Assembly: GCF_010727325.1 (NCBI RefSeq)
Contig: NZ_AP022565.1
Coordinates: 5,208,001-5,272,000 of the forward strand
Direction of reading: 5' to 3'
DNA: 64,000 nucleotides
Source of the DNA: Mycolicibacterium alvei
GTDB taxonomy: Bacteria; Actinomycetota; Actinomycetes; Mycobacteriales; Mycobacteriaceae
In this document: positions 18,704 through 26,823 of the stretch, piece by piece
Layout: every line of letters begins with the position of its first letter
How positions within the stretch are numbered: position 1 is the first letter of the stretch
The notes under the pieces: model-generated
Seen by the model: the letters and a program-made list of their open reading frames with translations, nothing else
Database searches by the model: none
Told to the model about the DNA's origin: nothing
Made by a program: the position numbers and the translations under genes

Positions 18704-19861
18704 ATGCGTTTTCTGCACACCGCCGACTGGCAACTCGGCATGACCCGTCGCTTCCTCAAGGCCGGTGACGGCGAGGCCCAGCCTCGATACTCGGCGGCGC
18801 GCCGGGAGGCGGTCTCGGCCCTCGGCCCGGTGGCGGCGGCCTCGGGTGCGGAGTTCGTCGTGGTGTCCGGAGATGTGTTCGAGCACAACCAGTTGGCTCC
18901 CCGCGAGGTCAGCCTGTCGTTGGAGGCCATGCGGGCCATCGGGGTGCCGGTGTATCTGCTGCCGGGCAACCACGATCCGCTGGATGCCGCCTCGGTCTAC
19001 ACCAGCGCGCTGTTCACCGCGGAATGCCCGGACAACGTCGTGGTCCTCGATCGCGCGGGTGTGCACGAGGTGCGGCCCGGCCTGCAGATTGTTGCCGCTC
19101 CGTGGCGGTCCAAGGCGCCTACTTCGGATCTGGTCGGGGACGTGCTTGCCGATCTGCCCGCCGACGGGACCACGCGCGTGGTGGTCGGGCACGGCGGGGT
19201 CGACATCCTCGATCCGGACAAGGACAAACCGTCACTGATCCGGTTGGCCGCCGTCGAGGACGCGCTGGCGCGCGGTGCGGTGCACTATGTGGCATTGGGA
19301 GACAAGCACTCCCGCACCGAGGTCGGGTCGACCGGCCGGGTCTGGTACTCGGGTTCGCCCGAGGTGACCAACTACGACGACATCGAATCCGATCCGGGGC
19401 ATGTCCTGGTGGTCGAGATCGACGAGGCCGACCCGCACCGGCCGGTGCGGGTGGATTCGCAGCGGGTGGGCCGCTGGCGATTCATCACGCTGCGCCGCGA
19501 GGTGGACACCGACCGCGACGTGGCCGATCTGGATCTCAATCTGGACCTGTTGGCGGATAAGGAACGCACCGTGGTCCGCCTGGCGTTGACGGGTTCGCTG
19601 ACCGTGACGGACAAGGCCGCGTTGGATGCCTGCCTCGACAGGTACGCCCGCTTGTTCGCAGCTCTCACCGAGTGGGAGCGGCACACCGAGATCGTGGTCC
19701 TGCCCGCCGACGGGGAGTTCGACGACCTGGGTATCGGCGGGTTCGCGGCAGCCGCGGTGGACGAGTTGGTGGCCACCGCCCGTACCGAGGGATCCGGAGC
19801 CGACGATGCACGGGCAGCGTTGGGGCTGTTGCTGCGTCTGGTGGACCGGGGTGCGGCATGA
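18704..19861 (+). CDS. SbcD/YhaO-like metallophosphoesterase (DNA repair nuclease subunit)
   Basis: A 385-residue calcineurin-type phosphoesterase. Motifs in order: HTADWQLG, VVSGDVFEHN, LPGNHDP, VVGHGGV and ALGDKHSR. In most Mre11/SbcD proteins the first is DxH and the last GHxH; here they read DWQ and GDKH, so two metal ligands differ. ATG at 18704 has AGGAGGG nine bases upstream and starts at the family's first strand (MRFLHTAD). The next gene, an SbcC-like ATPase, overlaps by 4 bases. It likely makes a nuclease complex with it. Matches Rv1277. Confidence 0.87.
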   Translation: MRFLHTADWQLGMTRRFLKAGDGEAQPRYSAARREAVSALGPVAAASGAEFVVVSGDVFEHNQLAPREVSLSLEAMRAIGVPVYLLPGNHDPLDAASVYTSALFTAECPDNVVVLDRAGVHEVRPGLQIVAAPWRSKAPTSDLVGDVLADLPADGTTRVVVGHGGVDILDPDKDKPSLIRLAAVEDALARGAVHYVALGDKHSRTEVGSTGRVWYSGSPEVTNYDDIESDPGHVLVVEIDEADPHRPVRVDSQRVGRWRFITLRREVDTDRDVADLDLNLDLLADKERTVVRLALTGSLTVTDKAALDACLDRYARLFAALTEWERHTEIVVLPADGEFDDLGIGGFAAAAVDELVATARTEGSGADDARAALGLLLRLVDRGAA

Positions 19862-22491
19862 AACTGCACCGTCTGGTCCTGACCAACTACCGCGGCGTCA
19901 CCCACCGTGAGATCGAATTCCCCGATCACGGCGTAGTGGTGGTCAGCGGCGCCAATGAGATCGGCAAGTCCTCGATGATCGAGGCGCTGGATCTGCTGCT
20001 CGAGGCCAAGGACCGCTCGGGGAAGAAGGAAGTCAAGCAGGTCAAACCGACTCACGCTGACGTCGGCGCCGAGGTGGCGGCCGAAATATCCACCGGTCCT
20101 TACCGTTTCATGTATCGCAAGCGCTTTCACAAGCGCGCCGAAACCCAGCTGACCGTGCTGGCGCCGGTGCGCGAGCAGCTCAGCGGGGACGAGGCGCACG
20201 AGCGGGTATTGACCATGCTCGCCGAGACCATGGACACCAGTCTGTGGCAGGCCCAGCGGGTGCTGCAGTCCAGCTCGACTGCCCCGGTCGACCTGTCCGG
20301 CTCGGATGCGCTGGCCCGGGCGCTGGACGTGGCTGCCGGCGAGGCGGTGGCGCTCTCGGGGGATGAGCCGCTGCTGATCGAGCGCATCGACGCGGAGTAT
20401 CTGCGCTATTTCACCGCCACCGGTCGGCCCACCGGCGAGTGGGCGGCGGTGACCAAGCGACTGGCGGCCGCCGACGGCGAGGTCGCGCGATGCGCCGCGG
20501 AAGTGGCCGAGGTCGATGACGCGGTGCGTCGACATGTCGAACTCAGCGTGGAGGTCACCGGATTGGCCGATGAACACGAAGCGGCCCAGGCCGGTCTGGA
20601 CGCCGCCCGCAAGGCTGCCGAAGCGGTTGCCGCATTGGTGCAACGGCTCAAAGAGGCCGATGTGGTGGCCGAGGCCGCCCGGATGACGCAGGCCGCGGCC
20701 GCCGCCGCGCTCACCGAACGTCGACGGCTGCGCGCCGACCTCGACGAGCGGGCCGCCACCATCACCGAACTGCAGGCCGCGCTGAGTACGGCCGACGATG
20801 AAACCACCACGGCGCGTGGGGTGTACGAGGCTGCCGAAGCCGCCGCCGAACAGGCTCAGGCGGCAGCGCAGGAGCACGAAGCCCGGGTGGAGACCGCCCG
20901 TACCACCCTGACGCGGATGACCGACCGCGACGAGGCCGACCGCCTGGCTGGCCGGCTGAGCAAGATCGACGCCGGCATGCGTGACCTCGACCAGGTCAAC
21001 CGCGAGCTCGCCGAGGTCACCCTCGACGATGCCGGGATGCGGACCATCGAGTCGGCGGCGGTCGCGGTGGAACGTGCCGCGGGACAGGCTGAACTCGCTT
21101 CGGCACGAATCGAACTCGTGGCAGTCGCCGACCGCGATGTCCGGGTGGACGGGGCGCAGGTGTCTTTGGCGGCGGGCCAACCGTGGTCGGTCAACACCAC
21201 CGCACGAACCGAGATTGACGTGCCCGGGGTGCTCACCGTCCGCGTGGTGCCGGGAACGCCCGCCGCGCAGACTCAGGCCCGGCTCGACGAGGCGCAGAAT
21301 GTGCTGACTGCTGCGTTGACCGCTGCCGGAGTCGACGGCGTCGATGCCGCGCGAGCACTCGATGGCCGGCGCCGGGAACTGCTCGGCAGCCGGGATCGCT
21401 TGCGCGCCACCGTCGAGGCATTCACCGGAGATGACCAGCTGGCGGATCTGCGATCCCGGCTGGCGCATCTGCGGGCCGGGCTGCCCGATGAGACCGGGTT
21501 GTTCGAGCTCGCCGGACCCGCCGATATCGCCACCGCCCGAAGCGCACTCGATACTGCGGTGGCGGTGTACCGCCAGGCGGTGTCCGACAGTGAGACCAGC
21601 CGCAAGGTGGTCACCGCGGCGGCCGAGAAGCTACAGGAAAGGTCGACCCGCCTGAGCGTGCTGCGTGAGAAGCTCACCACGGCACAGGCCGAGCTGACGG
21701 TTGCCGGCGGCCGGTTGGAGGTCCAGCGTGCACAGGCCGGTGACGACGAGTTGGCGGTCAAGGCGCAGACCACCGACGAGGAAGCCGTTGCTGCCGCGGG
21801 CCACGCGGCCGGTCTACGCGCCGAATTATCTTCCACCCCACCGGATTCAGTGAAGGCCGCACTCGAGGAGGCAGTCCGGCGCGCCGGGGTGATCGATGCG
21901 CGCCACCGGGAGGCCGCCGACGAGCTGCGAGAGCTGGCGGCACAACTCAAGGTGTACGGCACTCAGGGACGCAAGGGGCACCTCGACACCGCCGAGACCG
22001 AACGGGAGCACGCCCACTCCGAGTACCTTCGGGTGCACCGCCGGGCCCGCGCCGCCGAGACCCTGCGGTCGGTGATGGCCCGCCACCGCGACGCCACCCG
22101 TCAGCGCTACGCCGATCCGTTCCGCCTCGAGGTGCAGCGGCTGGGCCGGCTCGTGTTCGGGGAGGATTTCGAGGTCGAAGTCGACAGCGATCTGAACATC
22201 CGGACCCGCACGGTGTCCGGCCGCACGGTGCCGTACGAATCGCTGTCGGGCGGTGCCAAGGAGCAATTGGCGATCGTCGCCCGGCTGGCCGGTGCCACGA
22301 TGGTGGCCAAGGAGGACAGCGTGCCCGTCATCATCGACGATGCGCTGGGCTTCACCGATCCGGAGCGGTTGACCAAGATGGGTGCGGTGTTCGACGCCGT
22401 AGGCGGGGACGGGCAGGTCATCGTGTTGACCTGCAGCCCGGAGCGGTACGCCGGCGTCGGCGGTGCGCACCACATCGAGCTGACGGCCTGA
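19858..22491 (+). CDS. SbcC/YhaN-like SMC-type ATPase, Rv1278-like
   Basis: An 877-residue ATPase with split ATP site: Walker A GANEIGKSSM at about residue 32, signature SLSGGAKEQLAIVARL and Walker B VPVIIDDALGFTD near the C-terminus. Between them lie long Ala/Glu/Arg-rich coiled coils (about 190-390 and 560-740) broken by a small beta domain. No CxxC zinc hook is present, so it is of the YhaN kind, not classical SbcC/Rad50. It should drive or gate the nuclease encoded just upstream. ATG overlaps that gene's stop. Confidence 0.87.
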   Translation: MKLHRLVLTNYRGVTHREIEFPDHGVVVVSGANEIGKSSMIEALDLLLEAKDRSGKKEVKQVKPTHADVGAEVAAEISTGPYRFMYRKRFHKRAETQLTVLAPVREQLSGDEAHERVLTMLAETMDTSLWQAQRVLQSSSTAPVDLSGSDALARALDVAAGEAVALSGDEPLLIERIDAEYLRYFTATGRPTGEWAAVTKRLAAADGEVARCAAEVAEVDDAVRRHVELSVEVTGLADEHEAAQAGLDAARKAAEAVAALVQRLKEADVVAEAARMTQAAAAAALTERRRLRADLDERAATITELQAALSTADDETTTARGVYEAAEAAAEQAQAAAQEHEARVETARTTLTRMTDRDEADRLAGRLSKIDAGMRDLDQVNRELAEVTLDDAGMRTIESAAVAVERAAGQAELASARIELVAVADRDVRVDGAQVSLAAGQPWSVNTTARTEIDVPGVLTVRVVPGTPAAQTQARLDEAQNVLTAALTAAGVDGVDAARALDGRRRELLGSRDRLRATVEAFTGDDQLADLRSRLAHLRAGLPDETGLFELAGPADIATARSALDTAVAVYRQAVSDSETSRKVVTAAAEKLQERSTRLSVLREKLTTAQAELTVAGGRLEVQRAQAGDDELAVKAQTTDEEAVAAAGHAAGLRAELSSTPPDSVKAALEEAVRRAGVIDARHREAADELRELAAQLKVYGTQGRKGHLDTAETEREHAHSEYLRVHRRARAAETLRSVMARHRDATRQRYADPFRLEVQRLGRLVFGEDFEVEVDSDLNIRTRTVSGRTVPYESLSGGAKEQLAIVARLAGATMVAKEDSVPVIIDDALGFTDPERLTKMGAVFDAVGGDGQVIVLTCSPERYAGVGGAHHIELTA

Positions 22492-22494
22492 CGA

Positions 22495-23712
22495 TCAGAA
22501 GTAGGCGTTGGACGGAACGGGCGTGCCGTGCAACAAGTTCTGGCCGATCACCCGTGCTTTGTAGGCCACCGGGTTGTGCAGGGTGATGGTGCGGATGTTG
22601 CGCCAGTGCCGGTCCAGATTGCGCTGCCGGGAGGCTGCACTGGCCCCGCCGAGTTCCAGCAGCCGGGTAGCGGCCTCGAGGGCGACGTCGTCCAGGTGCA
22701 CCTTGACCTTGGCTACCTTGAGTTGGGCTTCCGCCGCGAGCCGCGCATCGGGCACCCCGTCGACGGCAGAGTCCGTGGCGGCACCGATCGCCGTCGCCGC
22801 ATCGAGAACCGCGGCCCGGGCCACATAGGCCGTGCTGGCCAGGACCCCGAGTTGGCGTTGGAGCAGCGGATCATTGGTGGGCCGCTCGGTGACGGCATGG
22901 CTGAAGTTGCGTTCGCGGGAGCGCAGCAGCGCCACTCCGTCGTCGACCACATTGGCCAGGATGCCCGCGACCACCGCGTGGATGAACAACTGCAGCGAGG
23001 CGTACTGCACGGTCGGCACCGGTTCGGCGTCGTACGGGGTGTCGGACAGGATCTCGTCGGCGGCGACCGCGACGTTCGTGAACGTCGTGGTACCGGTCCC
23101 GGTGCGGCGCTGGCCGAATCCGTCCCAGTCATCGACGAGCCGCACTCCATCACGGTCGGTGGGGACCAGGACGTTGGCCACCGAGTCATGATCGGTGGTG
23201 GCGGTGACCGTCAGATAGTCCGAGAACAGGGTGCCGGTGCTGTAGTACTTCTCGCCGGCGAGGAGGAACCCCGACCCGGCTGGATCGGCCCGCAGCCGGG
23301 TGTTGAACACCAGGCTGCCCACGGCCAATGAGCCCTTCTCGCTGAACGCGTTACCGAAGATCTTTCCCGCTGCGATCTTGCCCAGCCAGTGCCTGGACAC
23401 CGGATGATCGGCAATGCGCAGCCGCTCCTCGGTGAACCAGAAGTGGGTCCGGAAGATGTGGGCCACAATGGGATCGGCTTTGGCCACGTCGATCACCGCG
23501 GAGAACAGCTGCGGCACAGTGAATCCGGAGCCGCCCAGGGTCTCGGGCAGGCGCAGGGAGCCGAACCCGGTGCGCTTGAGCGCCGCGACCTGATCGAAAG
23601 GGTTCTCGTCGTTCAGGTCACGGTCCTTGGCGCCTGAGGCGATCGAGGCCAGCAGGTCATCCCAGTCCGGGGTCCCGGGCTGGATGTGGGTCACGTTCTC
23701 GACGGAGGTCAT
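22495..23712 (-). CDS. Flavin-dependent monooxygenase of the acyl-CoA dehydrogenase fold (DszC/SfnB-like)
   Basis: A 405-residue protein with the three-part acyl-CoA dehydrogenase fold: helical N-domain (LRLPETLGGSGFTVPQL), a beta middle (GNAFSEKGSLAVG, LLAGEKYYSTGTLFSD), and a C-terminal helix bundle (LLELGGASAASRQRNLDRHW). The GEKYYSTG segment and the absence of the catalytic Glu loop seen in true acyl-CoA dehydrogenases fit group D flavin monooxygenases such as DszC and SfnB, which use reduced flavin and oxygen. ATG 23712 has GGAGGT-like bases upstream. It lies 45 bases after the TetR gene on the same strand. Substrate unknown; a sulfur compound is possible. Confidence 0.78.
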   Translation of the reverse strand: MTSVENVTHIQPGTPDWDDLLASIASGAKDRDLNDENPFDQVAALKRTGFGSLRLPETLGGSGFTVPQLFSAVIDVAKADPIVAHIFRTHFWFTEERLRIADHPVSRHWLGKIAAGKIFGNAFSEKGSLAVGSLVFNTRLRADPAGSGFLLAGEKYYSTGTLFSDYLTVTATTDHDSVANVLVPTDRDGVRLVDDWDGFGQRRTGTGTTTFTNVAVAADEILSDTPYDAEPVPTVQYASLQLFIHAVVAGILANVVDDGVALLRSRERNFSHAVTERPTNDPLLQRQLGVLASTAYVARAAVLDAATAIGAATDSAVDGVPDARLAAEAQLKVAKVKVHLDDVALEAATRLLELGGASAASRQRNLDRHWRNIRTITLHNPVAYKARVIGQNLLHGTPVPSNAYF

Positions 23713-23757
23713 GGCACCGTTGTATCCGGACCGGCTATCGGAGGGCACGTGTTCGGA

Positions 23758-24369
23758 TCAGCCCGAACCCAAACCCTTCACCCGCATACCGTAGAGATAG
23801 GTGGTCAGGTATTCGTTGATCACCTGGACCCGCACGTCAGGGGTGTCGGGAATGGTGATCAACAGTGCGTAGAGCCCGGCGAAAAACGATGCGCCATTGT
23901 GCAGCACGTCTACCTCATCTGGGATCTCGCCGGCGTCCCTGGCGCGCTGGAGTTCCTCGACCAATGCCACCAGCACAGGATGGTGTGCCCATTCCTCCGT
24001 GGGCGGGCGGGTCGTGGAGAAATGAAGCGCCAGAAAATCTTTGAACAATGGGCGGCCCAGACGCCGCTCCAACTTTTCCAGCATGCGTACGGATTCGGTG
24101 AGGGTGGCACGGACATCGTGCGGTGTGGCGAAGAATCGGATGAGCCCGGCGGCCATCCGCGCCTCCTCGCGCTGTTCCAGCTCCACCAGGACGTGTTCCT
24201 TGGTGGGGAAGTGGAAGAAGAAGGTGCCGTGGGCGACACCCGCGGCCGACGCGATCGCGGCCGTATCGGCTGCGGCCATGCCGTCGCGTTTGAACTCGGA
24301 GATCGCTGCGCCCAGCAAGCGCTCCCGTGTCTGCAAGCCCTTGCGGCTGCGGGGGGTGGCCTTGAGCAC
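23758..24369 (-). CDS. TetR-family repressor
   Basis: A 203-residue regulator. The N-terminal helix-turn-helix reads TRERLLGAAISEFKRDGM then AAIASAAGVAHGTFFFHF, the usual TetR pattern, and the rest is a helical ligand domain. It is divergent from a four-gene membrane operon, and the space between holds two similar palindromes. It probably represses both that operon and its own transcript, including the flavin monooxygenase. The ligand is unknown. Confidence 0.92.
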   Translation of the reverse strand: MLKATPRSRKGLQTRERLLGAAISEFKRDGMAAADTAAIASAAGVAHGTFFFHFPTKEHVLVELEQREEARMAAGLIRFFATPHDVRATLTESVRMLEKLERRLGRPLFKDFLALHFSTTRPPTEEWAHHPVLVALVEELQRARDAGEIPDEVDVLHNGASFFAGLYALLITIPDTPDVRVQVINEYLTTYLYGMRVKGLGSG

Positions 24370-24393
24370 GGCTCGATGCTACGTCACTTATTA

Positions 24394-24407
24394 CTGACTG
24401 TACTCAG
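24394..24407. promoter_or_regulatory. Candidate TetR operator 1
   Basis: CTGACTGTACTCAG is an inverted repeat of CTGACT around two bases with one mismatch in the right arm. It lies 25 bases upstream of the TetR start and matches the second palindrome at 24462. The pair flanks the divergent promoters. Binding by the adjacent TetR protein is inferred. Confidence 0.65.
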
Positions 24408-24461
24408 TTTAGGTCTTTCATTATTGAGCCGCTGCCACTACGGTTTCGGGGGTAAGAAGTT

Positions 24462-24475
24462 CTGACTGAAGTCAG
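24462..24475. promoter_or_regulatory. Candidate TetR operator 2
   Basis: CTGACTGAAGTCAG is a perfect inverted repeat of CTGACT with a two-base centre, starting 68 bases from operator 1. It ends just 4 bases before the GGAGGTAGGG ribosome site of the first membrane gene, so a bound repressor would sit at or just after the transcription start. Confidence 0.7.
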
Positions 24476-24489
24476 TTTTGGAGGTAGGG

Positions 24490-25248
24490 ATGCAGATCCT
24501 GGAGCAGGTTCAAGACCTGCCGAAAGCCGGCAATATCAAGGCCCAGTGGGTGAGCCTGTGGACTGGTCCGGTCGTCGGGGTCGTGCTGCTGGTGGCGCTG
24601 CTGGCGTTTCCCGGCTTCTGGCCGCCTATGTCACCGACCTGGAACGCGCAACAGGTCGCCGAGTTCTACGCCGACCACACCGCATGGATCCGATTCAGTC
24701 AGGTGACCTTCAATCTCTGCGGAATCATGATCCTGCCGTTCTTCATGGTGATCGTCGTCCAGATGAAACGCATGAAGGGCCAGACCGACGTCTTCGCCTA
24801 CTGCTACCTCACCGCTGCGGTCAGCGGTGCCACGATCTTCGCGTTGTCCAACGTATTCTTCCTGGTGGCCGCGTTTCGTCCGGACCGTAACCCGGAACTG
24901 ATCATGCTGCTCAACGATCTGGCCTGGATCGTGTTCATCGCGCCGGTCGGCATGGTGGTGTCGCAATTCGCCGTGCTGGCGGTCGCGGTCTATTTCGACA
25001 ACGGGCCCGCCCCGGTGTTCCCACGCTGGGTGGGCCACTACTCGCTGGCCACCGCGTTGGCGATGATTCCGGCCGCGGGCGCGGCGGCGTTTCACACCGG
25101 ACCGCTGGCCTGGGACGGCGTGCTGGCCTTCTGGTTGCGCAACGGGGCCTTCGCAATCTTCGTCATCGTGATGTTCTTCGTGCTGCGCCGCGCGGTGATC
25201 AGCCAGGCCGTGTCCGAAGGCGTCGTAGCGGGACAGGTGCAGGCGTGA
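24490..25248 (+). CDS. Polytopic membrane protein A of the TetR-controlled cluster
   Basis: A 252-residue membrane protein with about six hydrophobic helices. It is a paralogue of the next protein: both share FRPDR-x-PEL-I-x-LL-x-DL after helix 3 and a C-terminal block with GP-x-AW-x-G and AFW. ATG at 24490 is chosen because GGAGGTAGGG lies directly before it. No family with a known function is recognised. Its place at the head of an operon ending in oxidase subunit III-like and IV-like genes suggests a membrane complex, perhaps respiratory or an oxygenase partner. The next gene overlaps by 4 bases. Confidence 0.75.
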   Translation: MQILEQVQDLPKAGNIKAQWVSLWTGPVVGVVLLVALLAFPGFWPPMSPTWNAQQVAEFYADHTAWIRFSQVTFNLCGIMILPFFMVIVVQMKRMKGQTDVFAYCYLTAAVSGATIFALSNVFFLVAAFRPDRNPELIMLLNDLAWIVFIAPVGMVVSQFAVLAVAVYFDNGPAPVFPRWVGHYSLATALAMIPAAGAAAFHTGPLAWDGVLAFWLRNGAFAIFVIVMFFVLRRAVISQAVSEGVVAGQVQA

Positions 25249-25964
25249 CCGTCCTGGCCGAGGCGCCGCCGGGCCGGCCCGACGTGCGGTTGATGACCTG
25301 GTTCTTCCCGCTCTGGTACGGGGCCTTCGGCGTCATCATCTGCATCCTGACCAGGGTGACGCCGCCACCGCGCCCCGATGTCACCGCGGCCGACAAGGTG
25401 GCGTTCTTCGCCGAACACGGCCTGACCATCAAGATCGGCTTCTGCCTACTGCTGATCCTGCTCGGTGGTGCGGCGATGACCAACGGGCTGGTCGCCTACC
25501 AGATCAAGCGCATGTCAGTCGGTTCGGTGTTCGCCTACGGCTACATCGGTGGCATGGGCGTCGGTGCACTGCCGGGATTCATGTTGGTTTCGGTGTGCTT
25601 TCTCACCGCGGCCTTCCGGCCCGACCGCGACCCGGAATTGATCAGCCTGCTCTATGACCTCGGAATGCTCTCCTACAACGGCTCGTTGGGCTGTTTCACG
25701 GCGGCCTACCTGGTATTTGCGATCGCCATCCTCTACGACAAGAACAAGATCTTCCCGATGTGGTTCGCCTATGTGACCATCTGGCAGATCATCACCGAAG
25801 TGATCGCCACGCAGATGTTCGTGTTCGAGTCGGGGCCGTTCGCGTGGAACGGATCGATCGCGTTCTGGTGGGCGGTAGTGGTCTTCTCCGTCTGGCTGTC
25901 GGCCCTGATCGTGCTGCTACGGCAGGCCCTCAATCGTGAGGAAACATCCAGTGACACAAACTGA
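25245..25964 (+). CDS. Polytopic membrane protein B, paralogue of protein A
   Basis: A 239-residue protein with about six hydrophobic helices. Shared with the preceding protein: FRPDRDPELISLLYDL, a Met-rich middle, and a late SGPFAWNGSIAFWWA. A tandem duplication that has diverged is the simplest reading. Start GTG overlaps the preceding stop, and the following gene starts within its last 14 bases, so all members are co-translated. There are no conserved heme-binding His pairs that I can place with confidence. Function unknown. Confidence 0.75.
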   Translation: MTVLAEAPPGRPDVRLMTWFFPLWYGAFGVIICILTRVTPPPRPDVTAADKVAFFAEHGLTIKIGFCLLLILLGGAAMTNGLVAYQIKRMSVGSVFAYGYIGGMGVGALPGFMLVSVCFLTAAFRPDRDPELISLLYDLGMLSYNGSLGCFTAAYLVFAIAILYDKNKIFPMWFAYVTIWQIITEVIATQMFVFESGPFAWNGSIAFWWAVVVFSVWLSALIVLLRQALNREETSSDTN

Positions 25965-26529
25965 TTCACGACCACAGCCGTCGTCGGAGCATCTGCCCGG
26001 CGACGGGCACATGTGGGTGATGGTGCTCGGTGACCTGGTCATCTTCGGTGGCTACTTCATCGTCTTCATGATCTACCGGACCATGCATCCCGAAGAATTC
26101 CTGCGTGCTCAACAGCATCTCGACATCGACATCGGTGTCGTCAATACGGTGATCCTGCTGACCAGTTCCTGGCTGGTGGCCCGGGCGGTGCTGGCCGCCA
26201 GGGCCGGCCGTCACGAAGCGGCGATCCGGCTGACCTACGCCGGCGCTGTCGGCGGTCTGATGTTCATGGCCTGCAAGGGTTATGAATGGATCGTCAAGAT
26301 CCAGAACGGGCACACCAATTCCGAGATGTTCTACTCGTTCTACTACGTGTTGACCGGTGTGCACCTGATTCACGTGCTGATCGGGCTCATCGCGTTGGGC
26401 GTGATCGTGCGGGAGCTGCAGAATCCATCCAGACGCCGCGCGTCGGTCGTGGAGGCGAGCGCGGTGTACTGGCATATGGTCGACCTGCTCTGGGTGATCA
26501 TCTTCGGCCTGCTGTACGTGGTGAGGTGA
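25951..26529 (+). CDS. Cytochrome c oxidase subunit III-like protein (CoxC/NorE type)
   Basis: A 192-residue protein with five hydrophobic helices and subunit III motifs: GDGHMWVMVLGDLVIFG at the N-terminus, KGYEWIVKI, FYSFYYVLTGVHLIHVL, and the end YWHMVDLLWVIIF. It lacks the first two helices of the long subunit III and so resembles NorE and five-helix forms. GTG at 25951 has GAGGAAA six bases upstream; GTG 25936 is possible. No subunit I or II gene is in the window, so it is an orphan. It may serve the main oxidase or a nitric-oxide-linked or oxygenase system. Confidence 0.85.
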   Translation: MTQTDSRPQPSSEHLPGDGHMWVMVLGDLVIFGGYFIVFMIYRTMHPEEFLRAQQHLDIDIGVVNTVILLTSSWLVARAVLAARAGRHEAAIRLTYAGAVGGLMFMACKGYEWIVKIQNGHTNSEMFYSFYYVLTGVHLIHVLIGLIALGVIVRELQNPSRRRASVVEASAVYWHMVDLLWVIIFGLLYVVR

Positions 26530-26531
26530 CG

Positions 26532-26798
26532 ATGACCGACAAGGCTGTGACTCAGACGTGGCTGCTGCTGGTCGTCATCACCGTCGGATCGTGGTGGTTG
26601 GCGCCTGCGCAGTATTCAGAGACGTTGCGGGCCAGCGTGCCGATCACCGCGCTGGTGCTCGTGCTGACGCTGATCAAGTCCCGGTTGATCATCCGGCAGT
26701 TCATGGAGGTCCGGACCGCGCCACGGTGGCTCAAGCTCGCCACGGACGGCTGGCTGGTGGTGCTGTTCGGGGCGATTTTCGCCATCTATCTGAGCTGA
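26532..26798 (+). CDS. Small oxidase subunit IV-like membrane protein (COX4_pro/NorF type)
   Basis: An 88-residue protein with three hydrophobic helices, matching the small prokaryotic subunit IV family: TWLLLVVITVGSWW, then LIKSRLIIRQFMEVR, then GWLVVLFGAIFAIYL. The stretch between helices 2 and 3 (KSRLIIRQFMEVR) is the family's hallmark. It starts two bases after the subunit III-like gene, and the pair recalls norE-norF. It is an accessory subunit with no redox cofactor. Confidence 0.8.
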   Translation: MTDKAVTQTWLLLVVITVGSWWLAPAQYSETLRASVPITALVLVLTLIKSRLIIRQFMEVRTAPRWLKLATDGWLVVLFGAIFAIYLS

Positions 26799-26823
26799 GC
26801 CTTGCGCGGCACAATGGAGCGCA

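Noticed and set aside
19372..21468. A 698-codon open frame on the minus strand
   Set aside because: It lies opposite the SbcD/SbcC-like genes, has biased Gly/His/Arg composition typical of antisense frames in GC-rich DNA, and matches no family.
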